Shown: piece by piece, positions 50,758 through 59,200 of the stretch
Position numbering within the stretch: position 1 is the stretch's first letter
Layout: every line of letters begins with the position of its first letter
NCBI RefSeq assembly: GCF_014650495.1
Contig: NZ_BMVB01000014.1
Coordinates: forward strand, 90,065 to 154,064
Origin: Streptomyces cinnamoneus
GTDB lineage: Bacteria > Actinomycetota > Actinomycetes > Streptomycetales > Streptomycetaceae
Direction of reading: 5' to 3'
DNA: 64,000 nt
Translations under genes and position numbers: made by a program
Notes under the pieces: generated by a model
Databases searched by the model: none
What the model saw: only the letters and a program-made list of their open reading frames with translations
What the model was told of the DNA's origin: nothing

Positions 50758-51687
50758 CTAGGGAGTGAAGCGCAGCGCGCGCAGCAGTTCGTCGTCGTCG
50801 GCCGGGTGGGCCTTCTTCAGCATGCGGCGCAGTGCGGGGGTGTCGGCCGGCCCGGAGACGGTGACGGTGAGGGTGAGGCCCTCCCGCCGCAGGGCCAGCG
50901 TGTGGGAGGTGCTGCCGTCGCCCAGTCGCCGGGTCGCCTCGACGAATCCGCCGTCCAGGTCGGTGCAGGTCGCGGGGCCGGGCAGCGTGGTGTCGGCGCA
51001 GGGGGAGGCGTTGCCGGGCGCCACCTCGTACTGGAGGGTCTCCCGCGCCGTGCCGGGGCCGGCGTAGCGGTAGCCGAGCCGGAACCCCTGGCGCGACACG
51101 CTGCCGTTGCCCGCGTCGATCGTGTAACCGTCGGGGACCTCGGGCACGAGGAGCTGCTTGCGGGACAGCGGAGAGTCCTCCAGCAGCGACGCCAGCTCCT
51201 TCGCCCGGTCGCCTTGGTGGCCGGACCACGCCACGAGGACCACGGAGCCGGCCACCGCCGTCGCGCCCACGGCACGGGCCGCCCGGCCGGGGACGAACAG
51301 CGCCGCGACCAGTGCGTACGGCAGCCCGCACCAGAGGAAGAGGGTCGCGTCGCCACCGAGGCCGACATCGCCGGAGAGCCGGGCGCGGTAGCCGAGCGCG
51401 ACTCCCGCGCCGCCGCCCAGGAACACCGCGACCGCCCATGCCAGGCGTCGCCCGGCGGTGCGGCAGGCGGGCACCGCGTCCCGGACGGCGGTGCCGGCGG
51501 CGAACAGCCATGCCACCATCGCCGCGCCTGCGGCCCCGAACGCGACCGCCAGGCCGGGCAGGCCCCCCGCCCAGGCCCAGGCGACGCCGACGCTCCAGGC
51601 CGTCGGCACCAGGGCCGCTCCTGCAGCCCATACCACCGCCAGGAAGAGGGCGATCTGCGTCCGGCGTGGTCTTTTCCCTTGATGCAT
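50758..51687 (-). CDS. membrane protein of unknown function
   Basis: This 309-residue protein has about four hydrophobic segments in the first 155 residues (AVVWAAGAALVPTAW, GLAVAFGAAGAAMVAWLFAA, AVAVFLGGGAGVALGYRA, AVGATAVAGSVVLVAW). A soluble C-domain of about 150 residues follows with two Cys (SPCADTT, ATCTDLD) and a helix-turn tail (PALRRMLKKAHPADDDELLR). No family is recognised. ATG 51687. It is just beyond the PKS cluster's terminator, and a 20-base palindrome lies upstream in its promoter region. Confidence 0.6.
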   Translation of the reverse strand: MHQGKRPRRTQIALFLAVVWAAGAALVPTAWSVGVAWAWAGGLPGLAVAFGAAGAAMVAWLFAAGTAVRDAVPACRTAGRRLAWAVAVFLGGGAGVALGYRARLSGDVGLGGDATLFLWCGLPYALVAALFVPGRAARAVGATAVAGSVVLVAWSGHQGDRAKELASLLEDSPLSRKQLLVPEVPDGYTIDAGNGSVSRQGFRLGYRYAGPGTARETLQYEVAPGNASPCADTTLPGPATCTDLDGGFVEATRRLGDGSTSHTLALRREGLTLTVTVSGPADTPALRRMLKKAHPADDDELLRALRFTP

Positions 51688-51719
51688 GGGGCAAGCATGC
51701 GCACCTGTACCGGGAGGCG

Positions 51720-51739
51720 CCTGAGTACGCGTACTCAGG
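51720..51739. promoter_or_regulatory. 20-bp perfect palindrome upstream of membrane-protein gene
   Basis: CCTGAGTACGCGTACTCAGG is its own reverse complement, 32 bases before the start codon of the minus-strand membrane-protein gene: the position of a regulator site or promoter element. No adjacent regulator gene exists. Confidence 0.55.
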
Positions 51740-51756
51740 CGGTCCGCCTGCGGTGA

Positions 51757-51786
51757 GGTCCCGCGACCGCGCGCGGTCGCGGGACC
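51757..51786. terminator. 30-bp palindrome closing the PKS-side genes
   Basis: A perfect 30-base palindrome (arms GGTCCCGCGACCGC and complement, centre GC) lies 22 bases after the stop of the last ferredoxin gene. It probably ends the cluster transcript, and it separates the cluster from the membrane-protein gene. Confidence 0.65.
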
Positions 51787-51807
51787 CGCGGCCGTGACCG
51801 GCGCCGT

Positions 51808-52002
51808 TCAGTCGTCGGCGAGTGCGACCGCCTGCACCGGACAGGCCATGGGCACGTCGCGTACGTGCGGGTCGGCCGTGCCGTCCTCGTGCCCCGGGAG
51901 CAGGGTGACCAGCCCGTCGTCGTCCTGGGTGAAGACGGCGGGCGCGGCCAGTACGCACTGGCCGGCGCCGATGCACCGGTCGCGGTCGATGGTGATGCGC
52001 AT
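51808..52002 (-). CDS. [3Fe-4S] ferredoxin (second of the PKS cluster)
   Basis: This 64-residue ferredoxin has Cys10/Cys16 in CIGAGQC (Ala13 at the variable site) and Cys54 before Pro, a [3Fe-4S] signature of P450 partners. It starts 35 bases after the P450 stop with GGAG 6 bases before ATG. It is likely the electron donor of that P450. Confidence 0.9.
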   Translation of the reverse strand: MRITIDRDRCIGAGQCVLAAPAVFTQDDDGLVTLLPGHEDGTADPHVRDVPMACPVQAVALADD

Positions 52003-52037
52003 GGCGCGCTCCGTCTCCGTTCCCCCGGCCCGCGTCG

Positions 52038-53252
52038 TCACCAGGTGACGGGGAGCTCGATCGGGCCCTGGGCGTCGTGGCCGGCCTTGATGGGCACCTC
52101 GTCGAGGGGGACGGCCAGCCGGAGGTCCGGGATGCGGGCGAAGAGGGTGCCGAGGGCGATTTCGAGCTCGGCGCGTGCGAGGTTCTGCCCGAGGCACTGG
52201 TGGATGCCGTGGCCGAAGCCCACGTGGTGACGTGCGGACCGCCCGATGTCGAAGGTGTCCGGATCCTCGTAGGCCTTGCCGTCGCGGTTCATCAGCGTGA
52301 TGGAGACGATCACGGCGTCGCCGGCCTTGACGGTCTCGCCGCCGACTTCGATGTCCTCCTTCGCCAGCCGGACCATGTAGTCCGAGACGGAGGTGAAGCG
52401 CAGCAGCTCCTCGACCGTCTGGGAGATCAGAGCGGGGTCGCGCCGCAGCGCGTCGAGCTGCTCGGGGTGCTGCAGGAGCGTGAGGGCCCCGAGGGCGATC
52501 GCGTTGACGGTGGTCTCGTGGCCGGCCACCAGCAGGACGAGGGTCATCAGGACCAGCTCGTCGTAGTCCAGCTTGCCCTCGGCGAGCTGAACGGCGATCA
52601 GCTCGTCCAGCAGGCCGTCCCCGGGCTCGTCCCTCTTCCGCTCGACCAGGCCGTGGAGGTACTGGTGCAGCTGGGCGAAGGCCGCGTCGGCCTCGGCCGA
52701 CGTCGCCGCGCCCACGAAGTCGCGCGAACGCTCCTCGAAGAAGTCGTGGTCGCCGTAGGGCACGTCGAGCAACGAGCAGATCGCCATCGAGGGCACGGGA
52801 AGGGCGAAGGCGGACACCAGGTCGGCGGTCGGCCCCTTTTCCAGCATCGCGTCCAGCAGCCCGTCGACGTCGCGCTGGATCATGGGGCGCAGGGCGGCCA
52901 TGCGCTTGACGCCGAAGCTCGGAATGAGCATGCGCCGTTGCCGTGCGTGCTCGGGGTCGTCGACGCCGATCAGCGGGAACGAGAGCCCGCCGCGGCCCTC
53001 CGTGCGCTGGACGACGACGGGGAAGATCGGGTTGCCCCACTCGGAGGACAGGCGGGGGTCGGCGAGCAGGGCGCGTCCCTCGGCGTGCCCGGTCACCATC
53101 CACGCCATGCGGCCGTCGAAGAGCCGCACCTGCGTCAGCGGTGCGTCGCCGCGTAACTGCGCGTAGCTCTCCGGCGGCTGGAACGGGCAGGTCCTGTCCT
53201 TGGGGAAGGCGGGGGCCGAAGCCCCGGTGGGGCGGATCTCGGTCTCGGTCAT
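52038..53252 (-). CDS. cytochrome P450, CYP105-like, with TTA codon
   Basis: This 404-residue P450 has the CYP105-type N-terminal motif APAFPKDRTCPFQPPESY and the tail ELPVTW. The I-helix is AGHETTVNA, ExxR is EELLR, and the heme motif is FGHGIHQCLGQNLARAEL. Leu33 is encoded by TTA (complement of 53154-53156), a codon that needs the bldA tRNA in streptomycetes. It is expected to hydroxylate or oxidise the polyketide released by the PKS. It is preceded by a 159-base gap after the first ferredoxin gene, so it may have its own promoter, and it is followed by its own ferredoxin. Confidence 0.92.
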   Translation of the reverse strand: MTETEIRPTGASAPAFPKDRTCPFQPPESYAQLRGDAPLTQVRLFDGRMAWMVTGHAEGRALLADPRLSSEWGNPIFPVVVQRTEGRGGLSFPLIGVDDPEHARQRRMLIPSFGVKRMAALRPMIQRDVDGLLDAMLEKGPTADLVSAFALPVPSMAICSLLDVPYGDHDFFEERSRDFVGAATSAEADAAFAQLHQYLHGLVERKRDEPGDGLLDELIAVQLAEGKLDYDELVLMTLVLLVAGHETTVNAIALGALTLLQHPEQLDALRRDPALISQTVEELLRFTSVSDYMVRLAKEDIEVGGETVKAGDAVIVSITLMNRDGKAYEDPDTFDIGRSARHHVGFGHGIHQCLGQNLARAELEIALGTLFARIPDLRLAVPLDEVPIKAGHDAQGPIELPVTW

Positions 53253-53411
53253 GTCGTGCCTTTCAAGCGATCGGTGGGCCTTGCCCAGTCCGGCCGGTGC
53301 CTGGTCGTCCCGTCCACGTTTGGATGCTATGTGCATGAATTGCTGGACGGCAGTGGGTGATTCCCTAGTGTTCCCCGGCTGCCGGCGGTGGGCCGGCGGG
53401 TCCCGGAGGGG

Positions 53412-53609
53412 TTACGCGTCGTGGATCTCGATCGCCCCCGACGGGCAGAACCGCTCGGCGTCGCGGACCTCTGCGCTCAGGCGCTCGGAGGGCCGGCTGA
53501 CGAGCAGCACCACGCAGCCGTCCAGGTCGTCCTGGTCGAACACCTCGTCGGCGGCCCGGACGCACTGCCCGGCACCCACGCACCTGTCCCTGTCGATCGT
53601 GATCTTCAT
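53412..53609 (-). CDS. [3Fe-4S] ferredoxin (first of the PKS cluster)
   Basis: This 65-residue ferredoxin has CVGAGQC (Cys10, Cys16, Ala13) and Cys55-Pro. GAGGAA lies upstream of ATG 53609. It lies just after the first cluster P450, with a 15-bp hairpin in the 87-base gap, and probably serves that enzyme. Confidence 0.9.
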   Translation of the reverse strand: MKITIDRDRCVGAGQCVRAADEVFDQDDLDGCVVLLVSRPSERLSAEVRDAERFCPSGAIEIHDA

Positions 53610-53635
53610 CGTGGTTCCTCAGCGTCTGGAATGCG

Positions 53636-53670
53636 GCAAGCAGCGCCCGCAGGCCGCGGGCGCTGCTTGC
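53636..53670. terminator. intra-operon hairpin between P450 and ferredoxin genes
   Basis: Perfect 15-base arms (53636-53650 and 53656-53670, core GCAAGCAGCGCCCGC) around AGGCC lie downstream of the P450 stop (27 bases) and 27 bases before the ferredoxin start. It could be a terminator, a partial attenuator or an mRNA-end stabiliser. Confidence 0.6.
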
Positions 53671-53696
53671 CGGGGGGATTCACCGTGGTGCGGGGG

Positions 53697-54893
53697 TCAC
53701 CAGGTGACGGGGAGCTCGTGCACGCCGTAGAAGACCATGTCGTTGCGGAAGCGGAGCTCCTCCACCGGCTTGGCCAGGCGCAGCGTGGGGAAGCGCCGGA
53801 ACAGGGTGCTGAAGACGATCTGGAGCTCGATGCGGGCCAGCTGCTGCCCGATGCACTGGTGCGGGCCGAAGCCGAACGCCAGGTGCGGGGCGGGGCGGCG
53901 GGTGATGTCGAAGCGCTCCGGCTCGTCCACGAACGCGGGGTCGAAGTCGGCGGCCAGGACGTGCGCCACGACCTGCTCGCCCTTGCCGATCCGCACGCCG
54001 CCGATCTCCACGTCCTGGGTGGCGACGCGCTCACCGCCGAACTGGCCGATGGTGAGGTAGCGCAGCAGTTCCTCGACGGCGTTGCCGATCAGCTCCGGGT
54101 CCTCGCGGAGCAGGGCCAGCTGGTCGGGGCGGTCCAGGAGCAGGGCCGCGCCGAGGCCGATCATGCACGCGGTGGTGTCGTGCGCGGCGATGAGCAGGGT
54201 GCCGGCGGCGTTCATCAGGAACATGTCGTCGACGGCGCCGTCGGGGTCCTCGGTGGTGATCAGCGCCGAGATCAGGTCGTCGCCGGGGTTGGCCCGGCGC
54301 TCCTGGACGAGCTGGTAGAGCAGCCCGCCGAGCCGCATGCCGGCGGCCTCGGTGGCGGCGGCGTCCTGGTCGACGCGCATCATCGCCTCGGCGATCTCCT
54401 GGAACTCCGCGCGCCGCTCGACCGGGACGCCGAACAGGTCGGAGATCACCATGGACGGCACCGGGTTGGCGAAGGTCTTCACCAGGTCGACCGGGCCGCC
54501 CTGTGCCTCGATGGCGTCGAGGTGGTCGTCGACGATGCGCTGGATGTTCGGCCGGAGCGCCTGCATGCGCCGGACCGTGAACTCCTTGGCGAGGAGCTTG
54601 CGGTCGGTGGTGTGGTCGGGCTCGTCCTGCCACAGCAGGCTGCCGCGGCCCGGCTTCTGGGTCACGACGCCGTCCTGGGTGTGCAGCGCGTGGGGCACCT
54701 GGACGCTGAACGACGGGTCCCGCAGCACGGCGCGCACCTGCTCGTAGCCGGTCACCAGCCATGCCTCGTCACCACTGGTGAAGGTGGCCCGGCTCACCGG
54801 AGCGGCCGAGCGGACGCCGGCGATGTCGTCCGGCGGCAGGAAGGGACAGCTGCGGGCCTTGGGGACGGCGGGGGCGGTGGTGGGCTCGGTCAT
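53697..54893 (-). CDS. cytochrome P450, CYP105-like, adjacent to the PKS
   Basis: This 398-residue P450 opens MTEPTTAPAVPKARSCPFLP and ends HELPVTW, as CYP105 enzymes do. The I-helix reads LIAAHDTTACMIG, with Asp in place of the usual Glu before the Thr pair. ExxR is EELLR, and the heme motif is FGFGPHQCIGQQLARIEL near residue 345. It lies 50 bases after the CCR gene, with AGGAG before ATG 54893, so it is likely co-transcribed with the PKS. Expected role: site-specific oxidation of the macrolide or other polyketide. Confidence 0.92.
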   Translation of the reverse strand: MTEPTTAPAVPKARSCPFLPPDDIAGVRSAAPVSRATFTSGDEAWLVTGYEQVRAVLRDPSFSVQVPHALHTQDGVVTQKPGRGSLLWQDEPDHTTDRKLLAKEFTVRRMQALRPNIQRIVDDHLDAIEAQGGPVDLVKTFANPVPSMVISDLFGVPVERRAEFQEIAEAMMRVDQDAAATEAAGMRLGGLLYQLVQERRANPGDDLISALITTEDPDGAVDDMFLMNAAGTLLIAAHDTTACMIGLGAALLLDRPDQLALLREDPELIGNAVEELLRYLTIGQFGGERVATQDVEIGGVRIGKGEQVVAHVLAADFDPAFVDEPERFDITRRPAPHLAFGFGPHQCIGQQLARIELQIVFSTLFRRFPTLRLAKPVEELRFRNDMVFYGVHELPVTW

Positions 54894-54943
54894 GACTCTC
54901 CTTGCGCTTGCTGGTGTGAGGGGCGGTCGTGCGGCGGGAACGG

Positions 54944-56203
54944 TCAGGCGGTGACGGGGAGTTCGAGCGTCGTCTGGCCGCGGTGGGTCGCGTTCACAAG
55001 GACGGCCATGTTCCCGGAGGGGTGGACGTTGTCGTGCATCATCTGGTGCATGCGCCCGATGTCCTCGAAGCCCTCGCAGGCCGACAGGCAGGGGTCGAGC
55101 AGGCCGGCGCCCACCAGGTTGATGACCTCGCGGCACTCGCGGGCGCCGGCGTAGTGCGAGCCCTGGAGGCGCTTGGAGCGCATCCACAGGTGCCGCAGGT
55201 CGATGTCGCCGTTGTATCCGGAGGTGCCGCCGCAGATCACCACCATGCCGCCGTTGTCGCACAGGTACATCGACGTCGGCAGGGTGTCCTGGCCGCTGTG
55301 CTCCAGCACGATCCTCGGGGACTTGCGCTCGCCGAGGATCTCCCAGATCTGCTTGCCGATGCCGCGCGCACCGCGCAGGAACCGCGCCGACCCCTCGGCG
55401 TCGTCGACGTCGGGCAGCCGGCCCCAGTGGTCGAAGTCGCGGCGGTTGATGGTGCCCTTCGCCCCGAGGCTGCGGCAGTACTCGGCGCGGGCCTCGTCGG
55501 AGACCACGGCGATGGGGACGCCGCCGACCATCTTGACGAGCTGGATGGCCATCGAGCCGAGGCCGCCCGCACCGCCCCAGATCAGCACGGGGTCGCCGGG
55601 CTTGACCGTGTTGCCGTGCCAGCCGAACAGCTGCCGGTAGGCGGTGGGCCCGGTGAGCAGGAAGGCCGCCGACTCCTCCCACGACAGGTGCGCGGGCTTG
55701 GGGTGGCACTGGTACTCGTCGACCCGGCAGAACTGCGCGAACGAACCGTAGTTGGTTTCGTAGCCCCACGCCTGGATGCTGTTCGAGACCAGGGGGTCCG
55801 TGCCCAGCCGGATGTCCTCGGCGGTCTCGTCCCACTTGCCGCTGGTGAGCGCCACGTGGTCGCCCACGGAGACGTTGCTGACGCCCTCGCCGACCGCCCA
55901 CACCACGCCGGACGCCTCCGAACCGCCGATGTGGAAGTCCTCGGGCTGCCCCTGGCGCTGCCGCATCCCGATGACGTCGACCGGCGTGCCCAGCGAGGAC
56001 CACACGTTGTTGTAGTTGATGCCCGCGGCCATCACGTAGACCAGCACCTGGCCCCGGCCCACCTGGGGTGTGTCGACGACCTCCGTGCGGAACGCCTGCT
56101 TGGGCGCCCCGTAGCGGCTCTGCCGGATCACCGAGGCGTACATCTGCTGCGGGACCTCGCCGAGCGGTGGGGTCTCGCCCATCTCGTAGAGCGCCTTCGT
56201 CAT
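54944..56203 (-). CDS. ccr: crotonyl-CoA carboxylase/reductase (alkylmalonyl-CoA supply)
   Basis: This 419-residue protein is of the CCR family in the MDR superfamily: MTKALYEMGETPPLGEVPQQ, then AGINYNNVWSSLGTPVDVIG, HIGGSEASGVVWAVGEGVSN, and the NADPH site VLIWGGAGGLGSMAIQLV near residue 210. CCRs reductively carboxylate enoyl-CoA to ethylmalonyl- or longer alkylmalonyl-CoA, a PKS extender. GGGAGAG lies before ATG 56203. Its place 69 bases after the PKS gene, and the branched-type AT of the last module, suggest that it makes the last extender. Chain length is not readable from motifs alone. Confidence 0.92.
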   Translation of the reverse strand: MTKALYEMGETPPLGEVPQQMYASVIRQSRYGAPKQAFRTEVVDTPQVGRGQVLVYVMAAGINYNNVWSSLGTPVDVIGMRQRQGQPEDFHIGGSEASGVVWAVGEGVSNVSVGDHVALTSGKWDETAEDIRLGTDPLVSNSIQAWGYETNYGSFAQFCRVDEYQCHPKPAHLSWEESAAFLLTGPTAYRQLFGWHGNTVKPGDPVLIWGGAGGLGSMAIQLVKMVGGVPIAVVSDEARAEYCRSLGAKGTINRRDFDHWGRLPDVDDAEGSARFLRGARGIGKQIWEILGERKSPRIVLEHSGQDTLPTSMYLCDNGGMVVICGGTSGYNGDIDLRHLWMRSKRLQGSHYAGARECREVINLVGAGLLDPCLSACEGFEDIGRMHQMMHDNVHPSGNMAVLVNATHRGQTTLELPVTA

Positions 56204-56272
56204 GCTTCTCTCCCACATCTGCTGTGTTCTGCGCTGCTGTTCGTGTCCGTGATCTGCCGGGCGGGCCCTCGG

Positions 56273-59200
56273 TCAGCTGCGACCGGGGGGCTCCGTGTCG
56301 ATGCCGGCCAGCCAGGACTGCACCGCTGCGGCGGTGGTGTCGGCGTGGTGCTCCATCATCGAGTAGTGGTTTCCGGCCACTTCGACGACGGTGTCCACGT
56401 GCTCGGGCGGTGCTGCGCGTCCGTCGCCGTCGGCGGCGTCGCGCAGCATGGGTTCGCCCGCCCGTACGAGCAGGGTCGGTGCGGTGACCGACGGTGCGTC
56501 CCACTCGTCGAACAGGCCGATGTAGCGGCCCATCGCGGTGAGCTGTTCGGCGCCGGAGCTCATGAAGTCCAGACGCTGCGACTGCGCTTGGGCCATGGCG
56601 TTGAGCACCTGGTGGTCGAAGGGGACCTCGCGGCTGAAGCTGTCCACCATCACCACGGCCGCCGGTTGCACGCCCTGGGCCTCCAGGTGCGCCGCCACCC
56701 CGTGGGCGATCCAGCCGCCCGAGGAGTAGCCGAGCAGGACGACCGGCTTGCCGTCGGCGCACTCCAGCACGGTGCGGGCGTGCAGCCGGAGCACGGCGTC
56801 CACGTCGGCCGGGACCAGCTCGCCTTCTTCGTAGCCCGGGTGGGCCAGCGCCCACACGTCGGCCCGGTCGCGGAAGGGGGCGGCGAACCGCGCGTACTGG
56901 AGCACCCGGGACGGGGCGACGTACGGCGCGAAGCACATCAGCGCGAACGGCAGGTCGCCCTGCGAGAGCCGCACCGTTTCGGGCCGTCCGGCCAGGTCCT
57001 CGGGCCGTTCGAAGGAGGGCCGGAAGCGGGCCGCCTGCGTCAGCATCGCCATGGCCTCGCCGGCCGTCCCGTTCTCGCTCGCGTGCCGGTAGAGCTGCAC
57101 CAGCATGTCGACGGACCGCTCCTGGGCGGGGCCGCGCCCGGAGTCCGAGAGCAGCGTCCGCAGGTGCTTGGCGAGCCTGGCGGGCGAGGGGTGGTCGAAG
57201 GCCAGCCCGGCGGGCAGCTTCAGACCGGTCGCGGCCGACAGGCGCCGGCGCAGGTCGATCGCGGTGAGCGAGTCGAAGCCCAGCTCCAGGAACTTCGCGG
57301 TGGGGGGTACGTCCTCCGCCGACGCGTGGCCGAGGACGACGGCGCTCTGGGAGCGGATGTGCTCCAGCAGCCTCTCCTCCTGCTCGGCCGGGGCGAGCCC
57401 GGCGAGCTCGGCCGCCAGGGCCGCTTCGCCGTCCGTCTCCTCGGAGAGCTCCTCGGCCTCCAGCAGCCGCTGGACGTCCGGCAGGTCGGCCAGCAGCGGG
57501 CTCGGCCGTCCCACGGTGAAGGCGGGCAGGAACCGCTCCCAGTCGATCGGGGCGACGGTCAGCACCGGCTCGTCGTGCTCGACGGCCTGGTGCAGCGCGG
57601 AGATGGCCAGTTCGGGGGCCATGAAGCCCAGGCCCCGCTTCTCGCCGCGCTCCTGGACGGCGTCGTCGACCATGCCGCCGCCCGCCCAGCCGCCCCACGC
57701 GACGGAGGTCGCGGTCAGGCCGCGCGCCCGGCGGTGCAGGGCCAGGGCGTCGAGGAAGGCGTTGGCCGAGGCGTAGGACGCCTGGCCGCCGCTGCCCCAG
57801 ACACCGGCCCCGGAGGCGAAGAGGACGAAGGCGTCCAGCTCGCGGTCGCCCAGCAGTTCGTCGAGGTGGACGGCGCCCGTGACCTTGGAGGCCGCCGCTT
57901 CGGCGAACTCTTCGTGACCGGCGTCGGTCAGCAGGGACGAGCGTGCCGTGCCGGCGGCGTGCAGCACCGCGGTGAGCGGGTACCGGGACTCGATGCCGGC
58001 GAGCAGCCGGGCGACCTCGTCGCGGTCGGCGATGTCGCAGGCGGCGATGGTGACGTCGGCGCCCAGCGCGGTCAGTTCCGCGTGCAGTTCCTGCATGCCG
58101 GGGGCGTCGGGCCCGCGCCTGCTGGTGAGCACCAGGTGCTGGGCGCCCGCGCCGGCGAGCCATCGGGCCAGGTGCCTGCCGACGCCTCCGGTGCCGCCGG
58201 TGATCAGTACGGTGCCGTGCGGCTGCCACTGCCGGGCGGGCTGTGCGTCGGCGGGCCGGGCGCGGACCATGCGGCGGGCGAACACGCCGTCCGCGCGCAC
58301 GGCCAGCTGGTCCTCGCCGTCCTGGGCCAGTACCCCGGCCAGGCGTCGCAGGGCGTGCTCGTCCAGTGCCTCGGGCAGGTCGATCAGTCCGCCCCAGCGC
58401 CGGGGCTGTTCCAGCGCGGCCACGATGCCGAGGCCCCACAGCTGTGCCTGGGCGGCGTCGCGCAGCGGGTCGGACGTTCCGACGGAGACGGCGCCGCGGG
58501 TCGCGCACCACAGCGGTGCCTCCACGCCCAGGTCGCCCAGTGCCTGCAGCAGGGTCAGGGTCGCGGCGAGGCTCGCGGACAGCGTCGGGTGGGCCGGGTG
58601 CAGGCCGGGGGCCAGGCCCAGCGTGGAGAGGACTCCGGTCGGCTGTTCGCCGGCGAGTTCCGCCTCCAGCCGGGCCGTGGCGTCCTCGCGGTCGCAGTCG
58701 ACGGGCAGTTCGACCACCCGCACCTTGGCCCCGTGGGCGCCGAGCGCGCCCACGACACTGGCCGCCCACTCCTCGTCCGCCAGCCCGGCGGGGAGGACGG
58801 CGAGCCACAGGCCGTCCAGTTCGGGGGCCGCCGGGTCGTCGGTCAGCTGCCGGAAGGTGATCCGGTAGCGCCAGCCGTCCACCGTGGACTTCTCGCGGTG
58901 GCGCTGCCGCCACGCGGACAGCACCGGCAGCGCCGGGCCGATGAGGGCTGCGCCGTCCGCATCGAGTTCGCCGACGAGCTCCTCGACGTCGGCGCGTTCG
59001 ACGAGCTCCCAGAAGCGGGCCTCGACCGGGTCGGTGCCCGCGGGCGCCGGGTCGGCGTCCTCCAGCCAGTACCGCTGCCGCTGGAACGCGTACGTCGGCA
59101 GGTCCACGCGCCGTACGGGGTAGCCGGCGAAGGGCACCGTCCAGTCCACGTGCACGCCGTTGACGTGCAGTTCGGACACGGAGCGCAGGAAGCGGTCCAT

